Positions 36,348-44,354 of a stretch of 64,000 nucleotides of DNA are shown here, piece by piece. Source of the DNA: Desulfovibrio sp. (GTDB lineage Bacteria > Desulfobacterota > Desulfovibrionia > Desulfovibrionales > Desulfovibrionaceae). Under the pieces are notes generated by a model, which was given only the letters and a program-made list of their open reading frames with translations, ran no database searches and had not been told where the DNA came from. The position numbers and the translations under genes were made by a program. Where the stretch lies: positions 1 through 64,000 of the forward strand of contig JAISTW010000050.1 of assembly GCA_031272405.1 (NCBI GenBank), written 5' to 3'. Position 1 is the first letter of the stretch, and each line of letters opens with the position of its first letter.

Positions 36348-36433
36348 GCCTGTTTTTTCCTGCTGACATAACCGCGCTTCTCTGCTAATTGCACATTTCA
36401 GGAACGCCGTGTCACGGCTACAGTGAGGAAAAT

Positions 36434-37465
36434 ATGCCGCAATCCCGAAAATCGGCCCTGTCCGCCCTGCTCGTCCTGTGCGCTCTCCACGCTCTGGCCT
36501 GTCCGCTCCGTCTTGCCAGGGCGGAGGGCATCGCCACGTTGCTCGCGCCAAGCAGAACAAATGTGGAAAAATCCAAGGCAACCCCGGTTGATCCGACAAA
36601 ACCTTCTCCCGCCAAGGGCAAAACGGCATCCAGGGATGGGGCCGATACGGACGACAAAAAAACGGACGGGAACGCCCCTGACCCCAAACCTTCTGTTGAC
36701 GCACGGGAGCAACCGGAGACGCTGGCTGGCGGCCTTGATGAAGAGGTGGACATCCTGATCGCCATGATGCGGCCCTTCAGCCAAAGCTGCTATGATATGG
36801 ATATGCCGGAGCTTTTTGCCGTGCTGCGCTATGACGACGCCATGCCTCTTGTGAACGGCGTTTTGCAGGGGGAACGCCGGGATTTACTGGGCGATGTGGA
36901 AGAAATACGCTATCAGGACAAAAAGGCCTGGGGAGCCAACGTGGCCCTGGAGAAACCAGGCCTGTATCAGTTCAGCATAGACAGCCGTCCCTGGTGGGAC
37001 GCGCCGAGCGAACGCTTTCTCCAGCACTACGTCAAAACGATGCTGCCCGTACACGGCGTGGAACGCGGCTGGGACACCCCTCTGGGGCAGCGTCTTGAAA
37101 TTCTGCCCCTGACCCGCCCTTTTGGTCTGATCTCGCCCGCGCTTTTCTCGGGCCGTGTGCTGCAAAACGGCGAAGCCCTGACCGGCGTCTCCGTTCGCAT
37201 GACCCGCGTCAACACGGACAGAGTATCTGTCCGGACAGGCTGGCAAAAGGAATTGGCCGCTGTGAGCGACAACGCCGGGCAATTCGCCTTTGTGGTCAAT
37301 CAGCCCGGTTGGTGGTGTTGTCTGGCCCAGACGCCGGGCGACCCCCTCAAAGGTCCGGACGGCGCGCCGCGTCCGTTGGAAATAGGAGCCATCCTCTGGT
37401 TTTATGTGGACGCGCCGCCAGAAAACCCGGCCCGCACGGCCAATCGGCCCAAAAACCAGCAATGA
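36434..37465 (+). CDS. Secreted DUF4198-like protein
   Basis: 343 residues, signal peptide ending near RLARAEG, then a Lys/Pro/Asp-rich spacer (about residues 40-105) and a domain from about 110 whose features (YDDAMPLVNGVLQGERRDL, ISPALFSGRVLQNGEALTGVSVRM, SDNAGQFAFVVNQPGWWCC, IGAILWFYVD) fit DUF4198, a periplasmic family linked with nickel or cobalt uptake in some bacteria. GAGGA lies before the ATG at 36434. The next gene encodes the NiFe hydrogenase chaperone HypC, a suggestive but unproven link. Confidence 0.65.
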   Translation: MPQSRKSALSALLVLCALHALACPLRLARAEGIATLLAPSRTNVEKSKATPVDPTKPSPAKGKTASRDGADTDDKKTDGNAPDPKPSVDAREQPETLAGGLDEEVDILIAMMRPFSQSCYDMDMPELFAVLRYDDAMPLVNGVLQGERRDLLGDVEEIRYQDKKAWGANVALEKPGLYQFSIDSRPWWDAPSERFLQHYVKTMLPVHGVERGWDTPLGQRLEILPLTRPFGLISPALFSGRVLQNGEALTGVSVRMTRVNTDRVSVRTGWQKELAAVSDNAGQFAFVVNQPGWWCCLAQTPGDPLKGPDGAPRPLEIGAILWFYVDAPPENPARTANRPKNQQ

Positions 37466-37484
37466 CGAATGACGGCGGAACCAA

Positions 37485-37511
37485 TTGCCAAAACGGAGCG
37501 AATTTTATACT
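37485..37511 (+). promoter_or_regulatory. Possible sigma-70 promoter of hypC
   Basis: TTGCCA (37485-37490) and TATACT (37506-37511) are separated by 15 bases, shorter than optimal. It lies 87 bases before the hypC ATG in an AT-rich gap after the DUF4198-like gene. Confidence 0.35.
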
Positions 37512-37597
37512 ATCAACTTTGAACAAGGCTTAAATCAAGCTCAAAACCCTCTCCGCGAAGCGTCGTATCACCGGGGAACAATCAAAGGACATCTCTC

Positions 37598-37849
37598 ATG
37601 TGTCTCGCCATACCTGTACAGGTTGTTGAACTGGAGGGAGAGGATATGGTTCGCGTCCGTGTGGGCCTGAGCCAAACCTTTCTCAGGGCCTCCGCCATGC
37701 TTTTGCCGGAACGGCCCAAAATCGGCGACTATCTCATCGTCCACGCCGGTTTCGCCATGCACGCCCTCAGCGAAGAGGAAGCGCGCAACAGCCTGGACGC
37801 CTTTCGCGAACTGGCCGAAGCCCTGGAACAAGAAAAAACGGCCGTATAG
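37598..37849 (+). CDS. hypC: NiFe hydrogenase maturation chaperone HypC
   Basis: 83 residues, HypC/HupF family. Starts MCLAIPVQVVELEG with the essential Cys2 that carries iron-ligand intermediates with HypD, then VGLSQTFLRASAMLLPERPKIGDYLIVHAGFAMHAL. AAAGGA lies about 9 bases before the ATG. The other hyp genes and hydrogenase subunits are not in the window, so hypC stands apart from its partners. Confidence 0.93.
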   Translation: MCLAIPVQVVELEGEDMVRVRVGLSQTFLRASAMLLPERPKIGDYLIVHAGFAMHALSEEEARNSLDAFRELAEALEQEKTAV

Positions 37850-37855
37850 CCTTCC

Positions 37856-40036
37856 ATGCTGGACTACGCGGCGGCCCTGAACGAGGCCCAGTACGAGGCT
37901 GTAACCTGCGGCGACGGGCCTGTGCTGGTCGTCGCCGGCGCGGGCAGCGGCAAGACGCGCACCATTGTCTACCGGCTGGCCTGGCTGGCCGAGCACGGTA
38001 TTGCCCCCCAATCCATCCTGCTGCTGACCTTCACCCGCAAGGCCGCCCAGGAGATGCTGCGCCGGGCGGCTTCATTGCTTCAACAGGGGCTGACAGGCGC
38101 GCAGGGCGGCACCTTTCACGCTTTCGCCTACGGCGCGCTTCGTTTCAGTCCGCCGCACTGGCTTGACGGACGTTCTTTTACCCTCATGGACGGCCCGGAC
38201 ATCAATGACGCGTTCAAACACTGCAAGGAGGCTCTCAAACTCGGCAAGGGGGACCGTTCCTTCCCCAAAGCGCAAACCGTCGCAAGCCTGCTGAGCAAGG
38301 CCCGCAACAAGGAGTTGCCCCTGGCCGACATTCTGGAGCGGGAAGCCTTTCACCTGTTGCCGCACCTGGAGGCGCTGGAACAGCTCGAACGTTCCTACGC
38401 CGCCTGGAAGCGGGAAAAATGCCTGCTGGATTACGACGACCTGCTCTTCGAACTGGAAGCCCTGCTTCGCGATCCGGCCGCGGCGGCCGCCATGCGCCGG
38501 CGCTTTACCCATATTCTGGTGGATGAATACCAGGACACCAACCTTATTCAGGCCCGCATCACGCGTCTACTGGGCGGGGCGGAAGAAGATGGCGCGCCGT
38601 GCAACGTCATGGCCGTGGGCGACGAGGCCCAGTCCATTTACGCCTTTCGGGGGGCCACTGTTCGCAATATCCTGGACTTCCCCCTTGTCTTCTCCGGCAC
38701 GCGCGTTATACGGCTGGAAGAAAACTACCGCTCCACCAGACCGGTTCTGGATGTGGCCAACCGTCTGCTGGCAGGCGCGGCGGAATCCTTTCGCAAAAAT
38801 CTCTTCACTCGGCGAGAGGGGGGCGACCCCGTGCGGCTGGTCATACCCCTGAGCGACATGAGCGAGGCCGCGCTGGTGACGCGCCGCATACGCGAACTGT
38901 TGCAGAACTGCCTGCCCCACGAAATCGCCGTGCTCTTCCGGGCCGGTTTCCACTCCTATCATCTGGAAATGGCCCTGCAGCAGGCCGGCATTCCCTTCCG
39001 TAAATACGGCGGTCTGCGTTATGCCGAATCAGCACATGTAAAGGACGTCATCGCCTACGCCCGTCTGGCGCTCAATCCGCTGGACATGCCGGCCTTCGCG
39101 CGGGTTGCGGCCCTGCACAATGGCGTCGGCCCCAAAACGGCCATGAAACTCCACGCCGTCCTGAGCCTGCGGGATGATGAAGCCGCGGCCGCGGCCTTCG
39201 CGCGTTTCCCGGATCTGCTGGATGACGTGCGTTTTGTGACCGAATTGAGAAACGCGACCGGCAATCCGGCCGACATTCTGGCCGCGGTAGTGGAGCGCTA
39301 TTTCCCGAAAATGGAAGCTCTCTATCCCGACGACTGGCCCAAACGTCGGCAGGGGCTGGAAGAAATCATCCAGATGGCCGCCGGCTACACGGCCCTGGAT
39401 GTGTTTGTGGCTGATCTGGCCCTGGAATCCCCCGAAGAAGACGACAAAAAGTCAAAGGCCGAAGACTGCGTCACGCTTTCCACCGTGCATTCGGCCAAAG
39501 GATTGGAGTGGAACGCGGTCTTGATTCTTGACCTGGTGGAAGACCGCTTCCCCTCGCGGCATGCCCTGGCCAGACCAGAAGACTTTGAAGAAGAGCGCCG
39601 TCTTATGTACGTCGCCTGCACGCGGGCGCGCAGGCACCTGGACCTCTATGCGCCGGCCTCCATATACAGCCGCGCGGAGCGGGGCGCGCTGTACGTGAAC
39701 CAGAGCCCCTTTGTGCGCGAGTTGGAGCCCGGCGATGTGGAAACCTGGCTGGAAGGCTTTGGAGGCGAACTTATGCACCGCTCCCAATCGGGGGAATCCA
39801 GTACCGCGCGGCCTCCTGTCCAGACCCGGCCTGCGCCGGTCTTCCGGCGGCATGAAGTGAAAATGGAAACGGCAGGACCACAAGCCGCGGGCGGAGAAGC
39901 CGTCGGTCGGGCCTGTCGGCACCGCATTTTTGGTCCCGGCAAGATCGTTAAACACCTGCCCCCGGACAAGATGCAGGTGCATTTCCCCGGCTTTGGGCTC
40001 AAAGTCATACTCTCCGAATATCTGCATATAGAGTAG
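37856..40036 (+). CDS. UvrD/PcrA/Rep-type ATP-dependent DNA helicase
   Basis: Superfamily 1A 3'-5' helicase, 726 residues. Motifs: Walker A AGAGSGKTRT at 28-37, TFTRKAAQEM, DEYQDTN, GDEAQSIYAFRGA, EENYRST, STVHSAKGLEWNAVLIL and RLMYVACTRARRHLDL. The C-terminal about 100 residues include KIVKHLPPDKMQVHFPGFG, which resembles the PcrA/UvrD Tudor-like tail. Begins 6 bases after hypC. Precise class (UvrD, PcrA or Rep) is not decided. Confidence 0.93.
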   Translation: MLDYAAALNEAQYEAVTCGDGPVLVVAGAGSGKTRTIVYRLAWLAEHGIAPQSILLLTFTRKAAQEMLRRAASLLQQGLTGAQGGTFHAFAYGALRFSPPHWLDGRSFTLMDGPDINDAFKHCKEALKLGKGDRSFPKAQTVASLLSKARNKELPLADILEREAFHLLPHLEALEQLERSYAAWKREKCLLDYDDLLFELEALLRDPAAAAAMRRRFTHILVDEYQDTNLIQARITRLLGGAEEDGAPCNVMAVGDEAQSIYAFRGATVRNILDFPLVFSGTRVIRLEENYRSTRPVLDVANRLLAGAAESFRKNLFTRREGGDPVRLVIPLSDMSEAALVTRRIRELLQNCLPHEIAVLFRAGFHSYHLEMALQQAGIPFRKYGGLRYAESAHVKDVIAYARLALNPLDMPAFARVAALHNGVGPKTAMKLHAVLSLRDDEAAAAAFARFPDLLDDVRFVTELRNATGNPADILAAVVERYFPKMEALYPDDWPKRRQGLEEIIQMAAGYTALDVFVADLALESPEEDDKKSKAEDCVTLSTVHSAKGLEWNAVLILDLVEDRFPSRHALARPEDFEEERRLMYVACTRARRHLDLYAPASIYSRAERGALYVNQSPFVRELEPGDVETWLEGFGGELMHRSQSGESSTARPPVQTRPAPVFRRHEVKMETAGPQAAGGEAVGRACRHRIFGPGKIVKHLPPDKMQVHFPGFGLKVILSEYLHIE

Positions 40037-40043
40037 GTGGCGC

Positions 40044-41444
40044 ATGCCTCGCACAAAATCTGATCATCCCCGGCCCGCAATGAATTTCTCCGTTTTTGAC
40101 CTGCTCAAGGCAGGTCCGGGACCGTCCAGTTCCCACACCATCGCCCCCATGCTCGCCGGGCTCGACTTCATTGAGCGTTGTTCCGGCTTGTCTGCTGCGG
40201 TCGCGGAGCGGGCGCGCCGTGTGGAAGTGACCCTGTACGGCTCCCTGAGCGCGACAGGGGGCGGGCACGGTACGCGGGCCGCGGTGCTGGCCGGACTTCT
40301 GGGCCACAATCCGGCGGACAGTTCCGCCGCGCCGGACAGATTGCTTGAGGATAGCGGAGCCGCTACGGGCGAATGCCGGCTTACCGTCGGCCGCGTACAC
40401 ATATCCTTTTCCCTCGCCGATATTCGCTCGGGCCCCATTGTCCATGATTTCCCCTTCAGCAACACCCTGACCATCGCTCTGCTGGACGCAGATGCGAAGC
40501 CTTTGTATTCCATGGAATACTATTCAGTGGGCGGGGGCTTCCTGCAATGGAAAGGCTGGACTCCGCCGGAGCGGGGCAAGCCGGCCCATCCCTATGCGAA
40601 CATGCGCCAGTTGCGCGAACGCCTCAAGGACACCGGCCTCACCCTGCATGAGCTGATTCTGGAAAACGAAACAGCCATTACCGGGATGGCCCGGCCGGCC
40701 ATTTTCAACCGATTGGAAATCGTGACGGAAACCATGTTCGACAGCGTCCGGCGAGGACTTCAGGGCGAAGGAACATTGCCCGGCAGCCTGGGTGTGGCCC
40801 GCAAGGCCAGGGGGCTTTTGGCTTCTGCCGAACGTATCCCCTACACAGTGGATCGTTTTTTGGCCCGCGTCAACGCCTATGCCTTCGCCACGGCGGAAGA
40901 AAACGCCGGCGGCGGCGTCATCGTCACAGCGCCCACCTGCGGCGCGGCCGGGGTTATGCCGGCCCTGCTCTACGCCATGCGCCACAATCTCAACATCGGA
41001 GACAGGGCGCTCAGAGAGGGGGTGCTGGCCTCAGCGGCGGTGGGCTTCCTGGCTAAATACAATGCCGCCATCGCCGGCGCGGAAATGGGCTGCCAAGGAG
41101 AAGTGGGCGTGGCCTCAGCCATGGCCGCGGCCATGTTGGCCCACGCCAGGGGCAACGCTGTGGCTGTGGTGGAAAACGCGGCCGAGATAGCCCTGGAACA
41201 CCACTTGGGGCTGACCTGCGACCCGGTAAAGGGTTATGTGCAGATTCCCTGCATTGAACGCAACGCCGTAGGCGCCGTCAAGGCGTACAACGCCTGCCTT
41301 TTGGCGACCTGCGAAAACCAGAAACAACACATGGTCAGTCTGGATGCCGTCATTCAGGCTATGGCCGAAACAGGCCTGGAAATGAACTCCAAGTTCAAGG
41401 AAACCAGCAAAGGCGGACTGGCTGTCAGTGTTGTGGAATGCTGA
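40044..41444 (+). CDS. sdaA: L-serine ammonia-lyase, iron-sulfur type
   Basis: Deaminates L-serine to pyruvate and ammonia with a [4Fe-4S] cluster, 466 residues, single-chain alpha/beta fusion. SdaA start motif SVFDLLKAGPGPSSSHTIAPM; cluster cysteines are expected in the CGAAGVMPALL, DPVKGYVQIPCIERNAVGAVKAYNACLLA segments. A start at 40044 (AGGTGG nearby) is used; the ATG at 40080, closer to the family start, is an alternative. The gene ends convergently with the small ORF at 41466. Confidence 0.95.
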   Translation: MPRTKSDHPRPAMNFSVFDLLKAGPGPSSSHTIAPMLAGLDFIERCSGLSAAVAERARRVEVTLYGSLSATGGGHGTRAAVLAGLLGHNPADSSAAPDRLLEDSGAATGECRLTVGRVHISFSLADIRSGPIVHDFPFSNTLTIALLDADAKPLYSMEYYSVGGGFLQWKGWTPPERGKPAHPYANMRQLRERLKDTGLTLHELILENETAITGMARPAIFNRLEIVTETMFDSVRRGLQGEGTLPGSLGVARKARGLLASAERIPYTVDRFLARVNAYAFATAEENAGGGVIVTAPTCGAAGVMPALLYAMRHNLNIGDRALREGVLASAAVGFLAKYNAAIAGAEMGCQGEVGVASAMAAAMLAHARGNAVAVVENAAEIALEHHLGLTCDPVKGYVQIPCIERNAVGAVKAYNACLLATCENQKQHMVSLDAVIQAMAETGLEMNSKFKETSKGGLAVSVVEC

Positions 41445-41465
41445 CAGCGCCGTCAGGAAAACGGC

Positions 41466-41690
41466 TCACCAGTATCCGTTTACAATGGAGCCCAAGCCGT
41501 GCATATTGTCGGCCACGGTCCGCCACTGGTTCTGCATGAACGAGCGTGTGCTGGCGGAATCTGTCAGCTGGCCCACTGCGGCCAGGCCGTCCACAACCAT
41601 GGAAGGCGGATAGGAAATAACCACCACCTGATCCCGGCCGGAATGTTGGATGACGGCATTTCCCTGGGAAATGGGATCGTAGATTATCAT
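41466..41690 (-). CDS. Small protein of unknown function
   Basis: 74 residues. ATG at 41690 with GGGGAG 6-8 bases upstream, the main evidence for a real gene in the 276-base gap between sdaA and the M23 peptidase gene. Sequence MIIYDPISQGNAVIQHSGRDQVVVIS with no membrane segment, no Cys, ending in aromatic YW. Not recognised. It follows the peptidase gene by 30 bases on the same strand. Confidence 0.5.
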   Translation of the reverse strand: MIIYDPISQGNAVIQHSGRDQVVVISYPPSMVVDGLAAVGQLTDSASTRSFMQNQWRTVADNMHGLGSIVNGYW

Positions 41691-41720
41691 GCCATTTCTC
41701 CCCGTATTCGGCTTACGCGT

Positions 41721-43370
41721 CTAATTTGACCCTCCGCGCCGTTTCTTCGCGCCGGAGGCCTTCCGGCGCGGAGGTTTTTTCCCTTTCTCCACCCTGTCCG
41801 GAAGTAGCGGGGTCAATACTATATGTTCCGGCACCAGACTGTCAACCGTGTATCCGTCAAGCGTTTTTTCGCCATTGAGCAAGGCCGTCTCCGCAGCCGC
41901 CGTCCGCTCAAAGGCCTTCTTGTTCCTGGAAGAGATCGGCTCTCCGCGCGGATTGATGGCCTTGACGGGGTTGATGAAACGCCCGCCCTGACGCAGGCGA
42001 AAATCCAGATGCGGGCCGGTGGCAAGGCCGGTGCTGCCCACAAAGCCTATGACCTGCCCCTGGCGCACCCTGCTCCCCTTGCCGATGCCGCGCGCGTAGC
42101 CGGAAAGATGCGAATACAGCGATTCCAGTCCGGCGCTGTGCCTGACCACAATCTGATTGCCGTATCCCCCTGCCCAGCCTCTGGTCGTGACGACGCCTTC
42201 GCCTACGGCCTTGACAGGCGTGCCGGTAGGGGCGGCGTAGTCCACGCCCGGATGGGGGCGGCCCACGCCCAGGATGGGATGCAGCCTGTTCAAGCTGAAA
42301 CGCGAGGTGATGCGGGTAAAAGCGAGGGGGGACTGCAGAAGAGTTTTGCGCAGATTCTCTCCCTTGCGGTTGTAAAACTGCGCCCGCTCCCCGTCGCGGA
42401 ACAAAAAGGCTTCGAAGGTTTTGCCCTTGTTGGTGAAACGCGCTGCCAAAATGCGCCCGTATCCGGAAGGCCTGTCTTCCCGCCAACGCTTTTCGACAAG
42501 GGCGGCAAAAGAATCGCCTTCTTGCAGGTCGCGGATAAAATTGATTTCCGCCCCGAAAATATCCGCCAGACGCAGGGCCAGTTGCGGACTTTCCCCTATG
42601 TCGGCCACGGCTTGAAACAAATTGTCGCCGATCACCGCCTCCAACGCGGTCAGCGTGGTCATGTATTCGATGGCCTCCAGTCTGGCCACAGGGATCTCCG
42701 CCCCCTCAACCACCAGACGCCGGCGTGCGTCAATCTCGTATTCAAAACGTTTGACCTGACCGCTGGCGCTGTCCGTGACAATCACATAGGGCTGTCCGGC
42801 GCGGAAAGAGCGCAGGGAGAATATCCGCCGCGCCGCCTGCACGAAGGGTTGCGCGCCGCGCTCGGAATTTTCCTCCAGAAGCTTGCCGACCGTGTCTCCT
42901 TTTTCCATTGTGCCGCGCACCACAATCTCAGCTGGCCGACCCTCGTCCTGTGCGGCAGGCTGCTCGGCGAATTGCGCGGTTGGCTGTTCCCCTGCCCCCT
43001 CAACGGCTTGGGTTTCTTTCTGTTCCGGCTCAGCTTGCGGTGGCGGTGATTGTCGCAGTTCTACTTCCTTGTCCAGGCCTTTGCCTTCTCCGCTTGCGTT
43101 CTGCGGCGCTCCGGGTTCTGGCTGTCGCGCTTCCTCTTTGAGCGGTTGTGGTTCACTTTTCGGAGCGACAGCGCCCCCATCCTGTTGCGGCGCCTCGTCC
43201 TGCGCGGAATCCGACCTTTGCGGATTGTCCCCGATTTGTTGCGGTTTGTTTTTCTGCTGTTGTGGTTCAACTTCCGGCGGCGCGGGGCTGTCCTGGCTGA
43301 CGGACAGGCCGCGCGCAGCGGCAAGGCCCAATAGGGACAGCAGGCAAAAAACAAAGAAACGCTTTTTCAT
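41721..43370 (-). CDS. M23 family metallopeptidase (OapA/MepM-like), cell wall endopeptidase
   Basis: 549 residues. Signal peptide (MKKRFFVFCLLSLLGLAAA), then about 120 residues rich in Pro, Gln and Glu, an unstructured periplasmic reach. An OapA/LysM-like region (KGDTVGKLLEENSERG, NRFVYEID-like) precedes the M23 domain with HPGVDYAAPTGTPVKAVGEGVV and SLYSHLSGYARGIGKGSRVRQGQVIGFVGSTG. The last metal motif reads GPHLDFR; many M23 enzymes have HLHF, so one of the two His is Asp here, a variant that also occurs in functional families. Likely cleaves peptidoglycan cross-links or acts as an amidase activator. The tail is Lys/Arg-rich. Confidence 0.88.
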   Translation of the reverse strand: MKKRFFVFCLLSLLGLAAARGLSVSQDSPAPPEVEPQQQKNKPQQIGDNPQRSDSAQDEAPQQDGGAVAPKSEPQPLKEEARQPEPGAPQNASGEGKGLDKEVELRQSPPPQAEPEQKETQAVEGAGEQPTAQFAEQPAAQDEGRPAEIVVRGTMEKGDTVGKLLEENSERGAQPFVQAARRIFSLRSFRAGQPYVIVTDSASGQVKRFEYEIDARRRLVVEGAEIPVARLEAIEYMTTLTALEAVIGDNLFQAVADIGESPQLALRLADIFGAEINFIRDLQEGDSFAALVEKRWREDRPSGYGRILAARFTNKGKTFEAFLFRDGERAQFYNRKGENLRKTLLQSPLAFTRITSRFSLNRLHPILGVGRPHPGVDYAAPTGTPVKAVGEGVVTTRGWAGGYGNQIVVRHSAGLESLYSHLSGYARGIGKGSRVRQGQVIGFVGSTGLATGPHLDFRLRQGGRFINPVKAINPRGEPISSRNKKAFERTAAAETALLNGEKTLDGYTVDSLVPEHIVLTPLLPDRVEKGKKPPRRKASGAKKRRGGSN

Positions 43371-43551
43371 GGCCGTTGATATTACACCAAAAAACGACGC
43401 AATTCAAGACGATGTCCAAAAGGCGACAACGCAGCGGCGTCCGAACGGGACTCGATTGACGGTCGGGCAAAGGTTGCCGAGCAAGACAAATCCGGGACAA
43501 GGGCTTGATGTTTGTTGCCGCTTTTGCCCGCTTGCGCGGGCTGCCGTAAAA

Positions 43552-43584
43552 GAAAAAGCCTCTCCGGCGAAGCCGGGAGGCTTT
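43552..43584 (-). terminator. Rho-independent terminator after ompH
   Basis: The segment aaagcctctccggc and gccgggaggcttt pair over 13 bases with one bulged base and a gaa loop. On the minus strand it is followed by TTTTTCTTTT. It lies about 25 bases past the ompH stop at 43608. Confidence 0.75.
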
Positions 43585-43607
43585 GGAACATCGGGGTCGT
43601 AAGACCA

Positions 43608-44213
43608 TCACTCGTCTTTGGACTTTTTGTCTCCCTTGGTTTCCTTAGCTTCGTCTTTCTTGTTGCCCTTTGCCTTGTAAAGTTTGTTGACTTCCGTCAG
43701 AACCGCGTCGGTGAGATCCATGGATTGATCCGCATAGAGCACGCCGCCGGCTGTGATGTCGACCACAAAGTTGAAGCCCCTGGCGCGGGCGACTTCATAA
43801 GCGGCCTGGAAAACAAGAGTCACCATATCCTGACGCAACTTTACTTCTTCTTGTTCAACCTTGCGGACAAAATTGCGCGTTTTTTGATCCAGGTCTTGCT
43901 TGGCGCGAATGAATTCCAGTTTCTTTTCTTCGCTGATTTTGGGATTTTTCAGAGTTTCGGCTTTTTTCTTCAAGGCCTCGCCCTGTTTTTCCAATGCAGT
44001 CCGCTCCTTGCCGAATTTGGAGTCCATCTGTTTTTTCGCGGCCTCGGCCGGGGCGGATTTTGTCGCGACAGCCTGCATATCCACAACGCCTATTTTGGCG
44101 ATCTGAGCAACTTTTTCCTCAGCGCCCGTCTTGTCATCCGCAGCAAACGCCTTGACGACAGGGCCGACCGCAAACAAGCACACCGCTACAGCGGACAGCA
44201 AAATGGTGCGCAT
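43608..44213 (-). CDS. Periplasmic chaperone, OmpH/Skp family
   Basis: 201 residues. Signal peptide ending at VKAFAADDK, then KIGVVDMQAVATKSAPAEAAKKQMDSKFGKERTALEKQGEALKKKAETLK, the coiled-coil tentacle region of Skp, and a C-terminal body. The Lys/Glu/Asp-rich tail is probably disordered. Binds unfolded outer-membrane proteins on their way to BamA. AAGGAG before the ATG at 44213. It is far from bamA, with its own promoter at 44299-44327. Confidence 0.88.
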   Translation of the reverse strand: MRTILLSAVAVCLFAVGPVVKAFAADDKTGAEEKVAQIAKIGVVDMQAVATKSAPAEAAKKQMDSKFGKERTALEKQGEALKKKAETLKNPKISEEKKLEFIRAKQDLDQKTRNFVRKVEQEEVKLRQDMVTLVFQAAYEVARARGFNFVVDITAGGVLYADQSMDLTDAVLTEVNKLYKAKGNKKDEAKETKGDKKSKDE

Positions 44214-44298
44214 GAACTGTAATCTCCTTGTTCTGAATTCAAGCCAAAATTTGAAATATGCTCCCCACGAACCGCATGTTCCATACGCGGCAGGGAGT

Positions 44299-44327
44299 GA
44301 CATAACACCACAAACTGTTGGCGTCAA
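44299..44327 (-). promoter_or_regulatory. Sigma-70 promoter of ompH/skp
   Basis: Minus strand: TTGACG (44327-44322), a 17-base spacer, TATGTC (44304-44299). It lies 86 bases upstream of the ompH ATG at 44213. Confidence 0.6.
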
Positions 44328-44354
44328 GAAATTCTGTGGAAAATCTATAGATTT

